From positions 224,020-288,019 of the forward strand of contig JADBJJ010000026.1 of the NCBI GenBank assembly GCA_014874475.1: a DNA stretch of 64,000 bases. The letters run 5' to 3'. This DNA comes from Chloroflexota bacterium. GTDB lineage: Bacteria > Chloroflexota > Anaerolineae > B4-G1 > DUEL01. The notes below the pieces were generated by a model. That model was given only the letters and a program-made list of their open reading frames with translations. It had not been told where the DNA came from and made no database searches. Positions 53,356-63,931 of the stretch are shown here, piece after piece. The position numbers were made by a program, and so were the translations under genes. The stretch's first letter is position 1. Each line of letters starts with the position of its first letter.

Positions 53356-54645
53356 TCACGACGAACTTTCGGAGGCCTGGCCCTGCGGCACGTACCACCC
53401 CACTGTAGCGTTGGGGCGGCGCAGGACGGCCTGGGCGACCCGCAGGACGTCCTCCGGCGTGACCGCACTCAGCCGGTCCAGGTATCCCTCAAACCAGGTG
53501 TGGTCGGCGAAAATCTCGCTCCAGCCCAGCCAGAAGGCCTGCCCGGTGACCGACTCGCTGGAGTAGGCGAATTGCGCCCGTGCTTGCTGGATGGCTTTTC
53601 GCAACTCCTCTTCCAGAATGGGCTCGGCGGCAATCCGCTCCAGTTCGGCCCACAACCGCTCCTCCACCTCCGCAGGAGTGTGGCCCGACCGTGCTGTAGC
53701 CGTCAGCGAGTACACGAAGGGGTCCACCGTGGGGATGAGGCTGCCGGAGACTTCGGTGGCCAGTTCCGTATCCACCAGCGCGCGGTAGAGGCGGGAGGTC
53801 TTGTTGGTGCCCCCCCCGCCGAATAGGGTCATCCCGCTGGCCCCGCTGAGGACTGTATCTAGCACCACCAGCGGATAGAAGTCCTCATCGGTCGGGGGCG
53901 GGGTGTGAAAGACAACGGTGAAGTAGGCGGTCTGGCCCTCCCCCTCTACCACCACCCGGCGCTCTCCGCGCTGGGTCGGTTCCACCGGAGAGTCCCCGTC
54001 CGGCAGGTTCCCGGAGGGAATGTCCCCGAAGTGATGACGGATGAAATCCAGCATCCGCCCCGTCTCAAAATCCCCCACCGCCACTGCCAGCGCGTTGTTG
54101 GGGACGTAATAGGTCCGGTAGAAATGGTAAAGGTCGTCCCGCGTCATCCTCTGGAGGTCGCACATATGCCCCAGAGTCTCGTGCCCGTACGGGTGGACGC
54201 GGAAGGCGGCGGCCATGACCTCCTCGCCCAGCAGGAAGAGCGGGTCGTTCTCCGCCCCCTGCCGCTCGCTGATGATGACGGTCCGCTCCGCCTCTACCTC
54301 CTGAGGCTCAAAGAGTGCTCCCGTCATCCGGTCGGCCTCAATCTCTAGTTCCAGCCCGATTTTCTCCGCCGGAAGGGTGGCGAAGTAGGTGGTGAAGTCG
54401 TACCAGGTGGCGCCGTTCCACATCCCACCCTCGCGGGAGATAGCCTTATCGGCGGTCCCTTTGGGCCAGCGGGGAGTACCCTTGAAGAGCATGTGCTCCA
54501 CCCAGTGGGAAATGCCCGTGATGCCTACATGCTCCCGCCCGCTGCCGACGCGGTACCATATCCAGAAACTGGCGACGGGAGCCGTGTGGACCTCTTTCAG
54601 GAGGACGGTCAAGCCGTTTTCCAGCGTTGTTTTCAGGACGGTCAC
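53356..54645 (-). CDS. M16-family zinc metallopeptidase
   Basis: A 429-residue insulinase/processing-peptidase-like protein. The inverted zinc motif H-W-V-E-H (H-x-x-E-H) lies near residue 50, and the third ligand is in the E-V-E-A-E-R segment about 75 residues later. A second, inactive M16 domain (about 175-400) follows; the G-G-G-G-T-N-K-T-S-R-L-Y-R loop is typical. The start is taken as GTG 54645, 5 bases after GGAGG; GTG 54651 overlaps the upstream TGA. There is no signal peptide, so it is probably cytoplasmic. These enzymes often act with an inactive partner, not seen here. Confidence 0.9.
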   Translation of the reverse strand: MTVLKTTLENGLTVLLKEVHTAPVASFWIWYRVGSGREHVGITGISHWVEHMLFKGTPRWPKGTADKAISREGGMWNGATWYDFTTYFATLPAEKIGLELEIEADRMTGALFEPQEVEAERTVIISERQGAENDPLFLLGEEVMAAAFRVHPYGHETLGHMCDLQRMTRDDLYHFYRTYYVPNNALAVAVGDFETGRMLDFIRHHFGDIPSGNLPDGDSPVEPTQRGERRVVVEGEGQTAYFTVVFHTPPPTDEDFYPLVVLDTVLSGASGMTLFGGGGTNKTSRLYRALVDTELATEVSGSLIPTVDPFVYSLTATARSGHTPAEVEERLWAELERIAAEPILEEELRKAIQQARAQFAYSSESVTGQAFWLGWSEIFADHTWFEGYLDRLSAVTPEDVLRVAQAVLRRPNATVGWYVPQGQASESSS

Positions 54646-54647
54646 GG

Positions 54648-55217
54648 TCACCTCCGGGCCTGTTGTCGGCGGACGACCCGCCAAACTACCAGGGAGACGA
54701 TGACGATGATGAGCGCCAGAACCAGATAGGGCGCCACCAGCGCAACGATGGACGTGATAGTGGAGATGATGTCTTCTATGGTGCTGACGATGGGGTTGGC
54801 CGTGCCAGCGGTGGTGACGGAGAGGAGGGGGCGCCCGGTGGCTTTGGCGGCATGGACTCCGCCGGCGACAATCACTCCGCAGATGGCCGCTACAACGGGG
54901 TGAAGGTTGATGGTGTGGGTGCTGGCCGCAAAGAGGATGGCGCCGGCAGTCGGGCGTACCAGCGTCTGGATGACGTCGTTGATGCTGTCCACGGCGGGGA
55001 TTTTATCCGCCAAAATCTCCACCACCAGCAGGACGACCAGGACGCCGATGGTCCACCAACTGCTTAGCCATGCCCACGGCCCCTGCAGGTCTATCAGCCC
55101 ATTCGTCAGGCGGTCCACCAGCGCAATGGTCAGCAGGGGGATGTAGGCGTTGAGCCCGGCGGAGGCGGAAAGGCCGAACGCGGTAGACAGGCTGAGAAAT
55201 GCCTGGACGACGGACAT
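54648..55217 (-). CDS. DUF4126 family membrane protein
   Basis: A 189-residue integral membrane protein. The N-terminal A-F-G-L-S-A-S-A-G-L-N-A-Y-I-P-L-L is the recognisable DUF4126 opening; four or five hydrophobic segments follow, and the protein ends in R-R-Q-Q-A-R-R. Function unknown. AAAGGAGG precedes the ATG. Its stop overlaps the M16 gene region, so the two genes are likely co-translated. Confidence 0.85.
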   Translation of the reverse strand: MSVVQAFLSLSTAFGLSASAGLNAYIPLLTIALVDRLTNGLIDLQGPWAWLSSWWTIGVLVVLLVVEILADKIPAVDSINDVIQTLVRPTAGAILFAASTHTINLHPVVAAICGVIVAGGVHAAKATGRPLLSVTTAGTANPIVSTIEDIISTITSIVALVAPYLVLALIIVIVSLVVWRVVRRQQARR

Positions 55218-55277
55218 CTTACGCCTCCTTTATGAACGGATAGAACAGAACGTATTTATCTTTGGACGGAGGGGCGG

Positions 55278-55967
55278 TCAGGCTCCGACGTCCTCCGTTT
55301 TGTTGCGCGCCTCCCTGCAAGCGATCGGCCTCCAGGTCTGTCGGTGGAGAGGGGAAGGCCCCAGTCGCTGCAGTGCCTGGCGATGCTGGGGAGTACCGTA
55401 GCCTTTGTGACTGGCGAAACCGTAACCGGGGTACTCCTGGTCCATTTCCACCATCCGCCGGTCCCGCTCCACTTTGGCGATGATACTGGCTGCGGCCACG
55501 GAGAGACAGCGGGCATCGGCCCTGGGGAGTGACCGTTGCGGAAGCGAAACGTCGGGCAGAGATACATAGTCAATGAGCAAAGCGTCCACTGGCCCCAATA
55601 GTTGATGAACGGCGCGGGCCATCGCCAGTCGGGTGGCCGGAAGGATGCCCATGTCATCTATCTCCTCTACTTCCGCCCAGCCAACGCCCACCGCCAGTGC
55701 GACCTCCCGGACCACCTGGGACAGCGTTTCCCGCTGACGGGGGGGGAGTTGCTTGGAATCCCGCACAGCGGCTAACAGGTGGAGCAGGTCCGAGCGCTCC
55801 AGAGGCAGGACGACTGCCGCCGCGTAGACTGGGCCAGCCCACGCGCCCCGCCCGACCTCATCCAGCCCGGCGATCCGCCGGTACCCGCAGGCCAGAAGGC
55901 CCCTTTCTTCTTTCAGGCTCGGCTTCCCCCAGAAGGACGCGGGCTTGACATCAGGTCTGTCCGGCAT
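55278..55967 (-). CDS. rnhB: Ribonuclease HII
   Basis: A 229-residue RNase HII that removes ribonucleotides and RNA from DNA. Catalytic acidic residues lie in A-G-L-D-E-V-G-R-G near residue 34, L-L-I-D-Y near residue 130, and the D-R-x-M segment; the A-x-S-I-I-A-K-V-x-R-D motif is present (A-A-A-S-I-I-A-K-V-E-R-D). It heads the minus-strand run rnhB - DUF4126 - M16 and is divergent from the large secreted protein gene. Confidence 0.96.
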   Translation of the reverse strand: MPDRPDVKPASFWGKPSLKEERGLLACGYRRIAGLDEVGRGAWAGPVYAAAVVLPLERSDLLHLLAAVRDSKQLPPRQRETLSQVVREVALAVGVGWAEVEEIDDMGILPATRLAMARAVHQLLGPVDALLIDYVSLPDVSLPQRSLPRADARCLSVAAASIIAKVERDRRMVEMDQEYPGYGFASHKGYGTPQHRQALQRLGPSPLHRQTWRPIACREARNKTEDVGA

Positions 55968-55996
55968 AGAATATGCTCATCCTCAGAGTTGCTGGA

Positions 55997-56020
55997 ATTA
56001 TACCACATTCTTCGTATATA
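55997..56020 (-). promoter_or_regulatory. Promoter of rnhB
   Basis: Minus-strand TATAAT (56002-55997) in TGTGGTATAAT, an extended -10, with a TTGCCT-like -35 about 18 bases upstream. Confidence 0.5.
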
Positions 56021-56061
56021 AGGCAACATTGCAGGCGTTGCCCTGCATGCTTGGAGGGGAA

Positions 56062-59000
56062 ATGTCGCCATTCCGCCGGGTCTCCTTCACTCTCTGCCTG
56101 AGTCTGGGCCTTCTGGCTCTGGTTATTCTCGCCTTTAGTCCTGCCCGCAGCCGGGCCGATGAAGGGCGCTTCCAACGCCCTTTGCGCCTGAGCCCCGATG
56201 TTTACGCTGAGGCGACCGGCGCCCAGCCCGCCCAGTCCTCCGTCGCCGGCGCCGTCGTCATCAACGAGGTGGCGTGGGGGGGCACCATTGCCAACTCTGC
56301 CCACGAGTGGATTGAACTCTACAACACCACCGACCAGCCGATTGCCCTGACCGGCTGGCGGCTGTTCTCCTCTGACGGCAGCCCCAGCATTACCCTCAGC
56401 GGTACCATCCCGGCCCTGGGCTACTATCTGATTGAGCGGGGAACCGACCAGGCCGTCTCCGACATCCCTGCCGACTGGGTGGGCAGTTTCGGCACCGGTC
56501 TGAGTAACAGCGGTGAAGTGTTGACCCTGACCGACCATCTGGGCAACGTCATAGACACCGCCAACGGCGATGGCGGCGGCTGGCCTGCGGGCACGGCCTC
56601 CAGCGGGCCAATTACGTACACCACAATGGAGCGTATAGACCCCGCCGCGCCCGACGCCGACGCCAACTGGGCCTCCAACAACGGCATCATCCGCAACGGC
56701 CGGGATGCCAATGGGAATCCCATTAACGGGACGCCGAAGGCCCGCAACTCCGTTGCGTCTCCGCTGGCAGACTTGACTCTTAGTAAGGCGGGGCCCGCAA
56801 CAGCCGACCCGGGGAGCTGGGTTACATACACCCTTGCTCTGCGCAACTCCGGCAATCTCACCGCCACCGCTGTCCGCATCACCGACACTCTCCCGGCGGA
56901 ACTGGCCTTCCTGACCCAGACCTCCCCCTACACTTTCTCCCAGCCCGACTCCGCCACGCTGGTCTGGAACGTGGGCGACCTGCCCCCCGCCGCGACCTCC
57001 ACCCTCATCACCGTCACCGCGCAGGTCACCGATACGCCCCCGATGGCGGCCATCACCAACACCGCCGAAGCCACCACTGCCACCCCCGAGGTAACGACGA
57101 CCAACAACCTCGCCCAGGCCATCACTCTGATTCAGCCCCCCGCGCCGACCCTGACGCTGACCCGCACCGGCCCGCCGGTCGTCCTGGCCGGCGCTCTCTT
57201 CACCGCCGTTCTGACCCTGGGCAACACCGGCAACCTGACCGCCCCCTCCGTCGTCCTCACCGACGCGCTCCCGGCGGCGGTGTCCTTCGTCACCCATACT
57301 GCGCCCTTCCCCTTCAGCCAGCCCGCCCCGGACCTCCTCCGCTGGGACGTGGGCGACCTCCCGCCCGGCACGTCCGTCCGCATCACCACTACCCTGAGGG
57401 CCGGGATGGCCCTCTCCGGCGCACCGACCTTCACCGCCACCGCGACCGAATCGGGCGGAGGGGCCGCAACCGCTGCCTGGAGCGCCCTGGTCCTCCCTGC
57501 CGTCCGCCTCTATGCCCTGGCGCCGGTCAACTATGAAGGAAGCGGCGAAGCCGCCGCCCTGATCAACCTCGCCCCCTACACCGTCCCCCTCGTCGGCTGG
57601 TGCCTGGACGACGCGCCCTCCTCCACATCCCGCGTCTGTTTCCCGACCGGGGCGCAGATTGCGCCGGGGCAGATCCTCTGGCTGGCCCAGAACGGGGATG
57701 GCTTCTATCCCGTCTGGGGCTTTGATGCGGATTGGGCCGACACCGCCAGCGAGCGCCCCGTCCCTCTCCTCTCCGGCTCCTGGCCCGGTTTCACCGACGG
57801 CGGCGAGGCGGCCTTCCTGGTCACCGGCACGGTGGTGGTGGACGCGCTGGCCTACGGCACCGGCTCCGCTACTCAGGGCTGGAGCGGCCCTGCCGTCCCG
57901 TACCCGTACCCAGGCTATGGCGGCGGTCAGGTCCTCTATCGGAAACTGGACCCGGCCACCGGCCTTCCCGTCCCCGATACCGACACCGTCGCCGACTGGG
58001 CTCAGGACCCGGCCGACCCGCTGAGCGGCCGCAAACTTCGCTACCCCGGCTGGGACCTGGAGGCGCTATTCTTCCCCGCGGAGATCACCGCGTCGGCGCA
58101 GGTGACGGTCGCCGTCGCCCCCGAGGGGGCGCTCTCTCTCACCCTCCAGACTGTCCGCGCAGCGCAGCACTCTCTGAAGATCGCCGCCTATACCCTGGAG
58201 AGTATCCCCCTCTACGAGGCCATCCGCGAGCGCATCCAGGCCGGGGTGGTGGTGACCGTCCTCCTGGAGAGCCAGCCCACCGGCGGCCTCTCCTCCGGCG
58301 AGAAGTGGATCGCCCAGCAGTTCCACACCCCGCCCACGTCCACCGTCTACTTCATCGGCAAGGAGGCGGCCCGCTACCGCTTCCAGCACGCCAAATACAT
58401 CCTGGTGGACGACCGCCTGGCGCTGGTGAGCAGCGACAACTTTACGGAACGCTCCATGCCCTCCGACCTCATCGTCAACGGGACAATGGGCCATCGGGGC
58501 TTTGTCCTGGTGACCGACAGCCCCGGCGTCGTCGCCCGCCTGGCCGAGGTCTTCCGGCGGGACGCTGACCCCGTCCACATGGACATCGCGCCGTACGATG
58601 AGACCTATGCTCCGCCAGCGGGCTATGTCCCCTTGCCCCCGCCGGACTGGACCACCTATACCGCGCCCTTCAGCCAGGTCCTGGCGACCACCGCGACCAC
58701 TCTCACCGTCCTGCACGGGCCGGAGCATCTCCTGCGCCCGAACGACGGCCTGCTGGGATTGTTGGGGCGGGTCGGCAACGGCGATGCGGTCGCCGTCATG
58801 CAACTGAACGAACTGGTCACCTGGACGCATGGGGCGGGAGACGCGGGCGCCAACCCTCGCGTCCGCGCCCTGTTAGACGCCGCGCGTCGGGGGGCATCGG
58901 TGCGTCTGTTGCTGGACGAGTACTACGATGCCGGCGAGAACTTTGCTGCCTGTCTCTACCTGAACGCCGTCGCCCGCACCGAGGGGCTGGACCTCTCCTG

Positions 59001-59832
59001 TCGGCTGGGCAACGTCACCGGCCTGGGCATTCACGCCAAGGCCTTCTTCGTGCGGGTAGGGGGCGAGCCGTGGGTGCACATCGGCAGCATTAACGGGACC
59101 GAGACGTCCAACAAAATCAACCGCGAGGTGGCCCTGCAGTTGGCTTCGGATGGGGTGTACAATTTTCTGATGACCGTCTTTGAACACGACTGGGCGCGGG
59201 CGCACGCGCCGCTGGTCTTTCGGGTCTACCTGCCGGTGGTGTTTCGGGACTATGTCCCTCCGGCCGACTATCCGCTGGTCACCGAAGTCTTCATCAACCC
59301 GTCCGGGGACGATGCCGGGAAGGAGTGGGTGGAAATCTACAACCCCGGCCCTGCGGTGGGGATTGGGGGCTGGACGGTTGGGGACGCGATCAACGTTGGA
59401 GAGTATGGGGACGGGCGGTACGCGTTCCCGGCGGGGGCGCAACTCCTCTCTCGGCAGGTCATTGTCGTGGCGGCCTGCGCGACGAACTTTGCCCCCGTCT
59501 ACGGTTTCAATCCGGCCTACGAGTGGGCGGATTGCGACCCATTGGTGCCGGACCTGATTCCGGCGGGGTCCTGGGCGGGCTTTGGGCTGGCGCTGGGGAA
59601 CGCGCAGGATGAGGTTCTCCTGCTGAAGCCCGACGGGGCGTTGGCGGATAGCGTCGCATGGGGCGGGGGGCCGCGTGCGGGCGTGGTGCCCTTTCCGATG
59701 GACGCGGGGGACACCTTCCCCTGGTCGGCTTCGCTGAAGCGCTACCCGCCCAGCAGCGACCGCAACGATTGTTCGCGCGACTTTTACGTCAGTTGGTCTC
59801 CCTCACCGGGGCGGGTGACGGAATCGCCGTAA
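56062..59832 (+). CDS. Large secreted protein: lamin-tail, DUF11 and phospholipase D-like domains
   Basis: A 1256-residue exported protein. ATG 56062 follows GGAGGGG; residues about 8-36 form a signal peptide. Domains in order: lamin-tail domain (LTD, about 68-170; I-N-E-V-A-W-G-G and H-E-W-I-E-L-Y-N), two DUF11 repeats (about 237-340 and 362-470), a second divergent LTD-like region (about 480-633), two phospholipase D-like halves with H776-x-K and H991-x-K motifs (about 673-833 and 880-1050), and a third LTD (about 1070-1247; K-E-W-V-E-I-Y-N-P). The two HxK halves could form one active site for phosphodiester hydrolysis outside the cell (DNA or phospholipid). No sorting motif or partner gene is visible. 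Confidence 0.85.
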   Translation: MSPFRRVSFTLCLSLGLLALVILAFSPARSRADEGRFQRPLRLSPDVYAEATGAQPAQSSVAGAVVINEVAWGGTIANSAHEWIELYNTTDQPIALTGWRLFSSDGSPSITLSGTIPALGYYLIERGTDQAVSDIPADWVGSFGTGLSNSGEVLTLTDHLGNVIDTANGDGGGWPAGTASSGPITYTTMERIDPAAPDADANWASNNGIIRNGRDANGNPINGTPKARNSVASPLADLTLSKAGPATADPGSWVTYTLALRNSGNLTATAVRITDTLPAELAFLTQTSPYTFSQPDSATLVWNVGDLPPAATSTLITVTAQVTDTPPMAAITNTAEATTATPEVTTTNNLAQAITLIQPPAPTLTLTRTGPPVVLAGALFTAVLTLGNTGNLTAPSVVLTDALPAAVSFVTHTAPFPFSQPAPDLLRWDVGDLPPGTSVRITTTLRAGMALSGAPTFTATATESGGGAATAAWSALVLPAVRLYALAPVNYEGSGEAAALINLAPYTVPLVGWCLDDAPSSTSRVCFPTGAQIAPGQILWLAQNGDGFYPVWGFDADWADTASERPVPLLSGSWPGFTDGGEAAFLVTGTVVVDALAYGTGSATQGWSGPAVPYPYPGYGGGQVLYRKLDPATGLPVPDTDTVADWAQDPADPLSGRKLRYPGWDLEALFFPAEITASAQVTVAVAPEGALSLTLQTVRAAQHSLKIAAYTLESIPLYEAIRERIQAGVVVTVLLESQPTGGLSSGEKWIAQQFHTPPTSTVYFIGKEAARYRFQHAKYILVDDRLALVSSDNFTERSMPSDLIVNGTMGHRGFVLVTDSPGVVARLAEVFRRDADPVHMDIAPYDETYAPPAGYVPLPPPDWTTYTAPFSQVLATTATTLTVLHGPEHLLRPNDGLLGLLGRVGNGDAVAVMQLNELVTWTHGAGDAGANPRVRALLDAARRGASVRLLLDEYYDAGENFAACLYLNAVARTEGLDLSCRLGNVTGLGIHAKAFFVRVGGEPWVHIGSINGTETSNKINREVALQLASDGVYNFLMTVFEHDWARAHAPLVFRVYLPVVFRDYVPPADYPLVTEVFINPSGDDAGKEWVEIYNPGPAVGIGGWTVGDAINVGEYGDGRYAFPAGAQLLSRQVIVVAACATNFAPVYGFNPAYEWADCDPLVPDLIPAGSWAGFGLALGNAQDEVLLLKPDGALADSVAWGGGPRAGVVPFPMDAGDTFPWSASLKRYPPSSDRNDCSRDFYVSWSPSPGRVTESP

Positions 59833-59879
59833 GTGCGCTCTTGGGGTTCGATTGTTGAGCTGAGGTGGTTGGAAGCCGC

Positions 59880-59908
59880 TTGACAAGCCGCTTTTTTGGA
59901 CGTATACT
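59880..59908 (+). promoter_or_regulatory. Promoter of a candidate small RNA
   Basis: TTGACA and TATACT with a 17-base spacer, 48 bases after the large secreted protein gene; no open frame follows it on this strand. Confidence 0.65.
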
Positions 59909-59914
59909 CTAAAG

Positions 59915-60063
59915 CAGAATGGATGTTTCCAATTGAAAACGCCTCCGGTGAGAAGGGCACCGACTGGAGGGGTCGGTTTCTACACCGGTTGGGACAGGGC
60001 TGAGATCGCCCATCGTGGTTTAGAGGGTGGTTCCCGTCCGGTCCCAGTGGGAGTTGCTTTTTT
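59915..60063 (+). ncRNA. Candidate structured non-coding RNA with terminator
   Basis: Behind the promoter, about 150 bases contain nested stems: CCGGTG/CACCGG (from 59954 to 59986) enclosing ACCGAC/GTCGGT, then GGGC-TGAGATC-GCCC near 60000, and finally a GTTCCC/GGGAGT-type stem followed by six T. CTCTAAA at the promoter edge is also complementary to TTTAGAG near 60020. It resembles a stand-alone sRNA or an orphan riboswitch-like leader. The CTGAGA text is not a TPP riboswitch, because the partner motif is absent. The rest of the 59833-60249 gap shows only a TGGTAAGAC direct repeat (60220 and 60230). Confidence 0.45.
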
Positions 60064-60249
60064 ATGTCCTACCGATCCGGGGAATTCGGGCACCGGCTCG
60101 GGGTCCGGAGCATCACCTTCCTCCCGTTAAATCTGGATTTCCTCCTCCCATCCCCCGGCAACGAATGGCTACTTCCCACCAAAGGGATCCCATTTGGGTT
60201 GTATTGGTGAAGGGGCTTGTGGTAAGACCTGGTAAGACTGAGTGGCCTC

Positions 60250-61203
60250 TCAGAGGTCCAGCGGGGAGCGTACAGCCAGACCGCCGCGCTGGATGACGTG
60301 GGTATAGATCATCGTTGTCCGCACGTCCTTATGGCCCAGGAGTTCTTGGACGGTACGGATGTCGTAGCCGGCCTGAAGGAGGTGGGTGGCGAAGGAGTGG
60401 CGGAGGGTGTGAGGGGTTACGCGCTTCTGGAGGTCCGCCTTCTGGGCGGCCTGCTTGACGGCCCGTTGCAGGCCGGAGGGGTCGGTATGGTGGCGGCGCT
60501 CTTTTCCAGTGCGGGGGTCAAGGGAGCGTTTGGAGGCGGGGAAGAGGTACTGCCAGATGAGCTCTCGGGCGGCGTTAGGGTACTTTTTTTCCAGGGCATT
60601 GGGCAGATAGACTTCTCCGTAGCCGGCAGCCAGATCTTCCTCGTGGAGCAGGCGCACTCGCTCTATCTGGCGGCGCAGTTCGGGGATGACGGTTTCGGGT
60701 AGGGGGACGATGCGGTCCTTTTCGCCCTTGCCGTCTCGGACGGTGATGGTGTGGTACTCGAAGTCAATATCCTGGATGCGCAGGCGGACGCATTCCATGA
60801 GGCGCAGGCCGCTGCCGTAGAGGAGTTGGGCCATCAATTTGTGGGTGCCGTCCAGGCAGTTCAGGAGTTGCCGGACCTCTTCGCGGGTGAGGACGGTGGG
60901 GAGGCGTTTGGGTCGTTTGGCCGAGGGGAGGAGGACGGGGTCAATCTCTTTGTGGAGGACTTGGCGGTAGAGGAAGAGGATTGCGCTGAGGGCCTGGTTC
61001 TGGGTGGAGGCGGCGACATTTCCTTCCATAGCGAGGTGGGCCAAGAAGGCCTGGATTTCTGGGGCACCCATATCGGCGGGATGGCGTTTGTTGTGGAAGA
61101 GGATGAAGCGGCGCACCCAGTCCACGTAGGCCTGTTCGGTGCGGTAGGAGTAGTGTTTGAGTCTGAGGACTTGGCGGAGTTGATCCAGAAGTTTTTTGGC
61201 CAT
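60250..61203 (-). CDS. intI: Integron integrase (IntI-type tyrosine recombinase)
   Basis: A 317-residue tyrosine recombinase. An N-terminal SAM-like core-binding domain (about 5-85; Y-S-Y-R-T-E-Q-A-Y) precedes the catalytic domain with R134 (G-S-G-L-R-L-M-E), H265-x-x-R268 ([10 protein letters not shown]), H291 and nucleophile Y300 (M-I-Y-T-H-V). The integron-specific extra segment (about 198-225; Y-P-N-A ... W-Q-Y-L-F-P-A-S) separates it from XerC/D. The end V-R-S-P-L-D is also IntI-like. AAGGAG precedes the ATG. It is transcribed away from the cassette array, the usual layout. Confidence 0.95.
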   Translation of the reverse strand: MAKKLLDQLRQVLRLKHYSYRTEQAYVDWVRRFILFHNKRHPADMGAPEIQAFLAHLAMEGNVAASTQNQALSAILFLYRQVLHKEIDPVLLPSAKRPKRLPTVLTREEVRQLLNCLDGTHKLMAQLLYGSGLRLMECVRLRIQDIDFEYHTITVRDGKGEKDRIVPLPETVIPELRRQIERVRLLHEEDLAAGYGEVYLPNALEKKYPNAARELIWQYLFPASKRSLDPRTGKERRHHTDPSGLQRAVKQAAQKADLQKRVTPHTLRHSFATHLLQAGYDIRTVQELLGHKDVRTTMIYTHVIQRGGLAVRSPLDL

Positions 61204-61247
61204 CGGTTTGACTCCTTATGGAAGGGGGTGGTGATATTGTCAAATCT

Positions 61248-61301
61248 TTGCTATTTAGGTGGACAGCGACATAATTATAGCATCATTTTTGGCAACTGCA
61301 A
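61248..61301. promoter_or_regulatory. Divergent integron promoters (Pint and possible Pc)
   Basis: Minus strand: TTGCAG (61301-61296) and TATAAT (61279-61274), 16 bases apart, for intI. Plus strand: TTGCTA (61248-61253) and CATAAT (61270-61275), 16 bases apart, a weaker candidate cassette promoter. The two overlap at the shared TATAATTAT text. Confidence 0.5.
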
Positions 61302-61371
61302 GAAAACTGCTGTTTAGGCAGTCGGTTGCCAGATATAAACCGTTACACTGCAACGGTCAACCTAAACCCAT

Positions 61372-61378
61372 GTTGGGC
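61372..61378 (+). other. attI-like recombination site core (GTTGGGC)
   Basis: The heptamer fits the GTTRRRY core at which integron integrases cut between G and T. It lies 168 bases upstream of intI, immediately before the first cassette gene. A CCGTT/AACGG inverted repeat lies at 61341-61357. The exact attI extent cannot be defined by eye. Confidence 0.6.
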
Positions 61379-61409
61379 ACGTTCCTGATCGCAATGAGGA
61401 GGTATTAAG

Positions 61410-62606
61410 ATGAACCGTTACCTGAAAATTGTAGGGGGTTTGCTGGGTTTACTCGCCTTGATTGTCTTAACCGTAGGACTTGCTCTCTTACTCCGCGTTG
61501 CCACTCCGTCAATGGTTGGACAATCTCCCATAACTTCTCCCACACCTTTGGCAATAATACATTCCCCTCTTCCCACGCCCACACAGGTGCCTGTGCCCCC
61601 TAAACCTATCCCTTCCGTGGCGGTTGATCCCTTGATTAAAACTGCCACGGGTAACACGTATCGGCTCATCACCCTCCCTCGAGAGACATTTAAGGGCCAA
61701 GGAGAATTGTGCGCTTTGGAGGCTTCTCCAGATGGCCGCTACGTCGCAGTCAGCATCTGCGCCACGGAAGGGGTGATTTTCGATGTCTTTATCGTGGATC
61801 TCGTCCACGGCACAGGATTCCAAATCGGCATTTGTCATTTGGATAAGACCAACGGTTGTCGGTTCAAAGAGACCTGGTTTCGAGGGTGGTTCCCGGATTC
61901 GCGTCGGGTGCTACTGATGAGCGACTGGCTGGAGATCCTGGACATTGAGACGGGGGAGTCGCAGCGGATTACGCCGGAAGGCGAGACGGTGACCGATGCC
62001 GCCGTCTCCCCGGATGGCAACACGATTGCCTATACCGTTATCCAGGGCGACCGGTTGATCTTTAGGGATACGACTGGCCGCCTCTCCCACGAAGTGTCCG
62101 CACCTTCGCCTAAGCCGGGTGACAGGCCAGAATTCATTAGCTGGTCACCGAATGGACGATTCATCGCCTACATCTGGGATCAGACGGTCATTCAGTTTAA
62201 CAGTTTTGGTCCACTATGGGTAATGGACGTTCAGACTGGTAAGCAATGGCCCCTCAGCCCGGAGGGGGTGTTTGACAGTTTCCCCACCTGGTCGCCTCAG
62301 GGGGATCAAATCCTGGTGGTGCGGCGGGAGAATATGGAGGACCGATCGGCCGATTTCGATTTGAGCAAACTGGTCAGCAATCTGTGGATAGTGGAGGTCC
62401 CTTCAATGAAGTGGCGTCCGTTGACCTCACTGAAGGGACAAGGGGCTTGGTCACCGGTTTGGACACCCGATGGTTCAGCGGTGGTGTTTATGGCCAACCT
62501 GGATGGTCAGCCCAATGCCTGGATCATCAACGCCGATGGAAGCGGCTTGCTCCAGTTGACTCACAACAGCCCGATGATGCCGCGGCGTGTGGATGTGATC
62601 CGCTGA
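61410..62606 (+). CDS. TolB-like beta-propeller protein with N-terminal membrane anchor (cassette gene 1)
   Basis: A 398-residue protein: one membrane span (about 8-29), a Pro/Thr/Ser-rich linker (about 35-70), then repeated propeller blades with S-P-D-G-R-Y-V-A-V, S-P-D-G-N-T-I-A-Y, S-P-N-G-R-F-I-A-Y, S-P-Q-G-D-Q-I-L-V and T-P-D-G-S-A-V-V-F motifs (WD40-like PD40 repeats). It is probably exported and cell-anchored, with a binding rather than catalytic role. GAGGAGG precedes the ATG. It is the first gene after the attI core and is more AT-rich than the chromosome around it. Confidence 0.85.
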   Translation: MNRYLKIVGGLLGLLALIVLTVGLALLLRVATPSMVGQSPITSPTPLAIIHSPLPTPTQVPVPPKPIPSVAVDPLIKTATGNTYRLITLPRETFKGQGELCALEASPDGRYVAVSICATEGVIFDVFIVDLVHGTGFQIGICHLDKTNGCRFKETWFRGWFPDSRRVLLMSDWLEILDIETGESQRITPEGETVTDAAVSPDGNTIAYTVIQGDRLIFRDTTGRLSHEVSAPSPKPGDRPEFISWSPNGRFIAYIWDQTVIQFNSFGPLWVMDVQTGKQWPLSPEGVFDSFPTWSPQGDQILVVRRENMEDRSADFDLSKLVSNLWIVEVPSMKWRPLTSLKGQGAWSPVWTPDGSAVVFMANLDGQPNAWIINADGSGLLQLTHNSPMMPRRVDVIR

Positions 62607-62617
62607 GGAGGCTCCGA

Positions 62618-63823
<1,206 letters not shown>

Positions 63824-63867
63824 GCGGCAGCGCGGGCAAGGTGATCAAGCAATAGATGGCCAACCGT

Positions 63868-63931
63868 GCCCAACCTGCGCTTGGAGCGGACGGCGCTGAA
63901 AGCGCCGCCGCTCAAGCGCAAGCCGTTAGCC
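63868..63931 (+). other. attC recombination site
   Basis: R'' core GCCCAAC (63868-63874) and R' core GTTAGCC (63925-63931) bracket two arms, 63876-63896 and 63902-63920. The arms pair over 19 bp perfectly once two extra bases of the left arm (one G at 63883/63884 and A63890) are left extrahelical; the loop is TGAAA. Extrahelical bases and the RYYYAAC/GTT core pair are defining attC features. The R' core differs from GTTRRRY at one base. It ends the first cassette; the remaining 69 bases begin another cassette or flanking DNA. Confidence 0.8.

Noticed and set aside
60000..60016. TPP riboswitch suggested by GGGCTGAGAT
   Set aside because: The required second half with the GAACCTGAT-type motif and the following thiamine gene are both missing.
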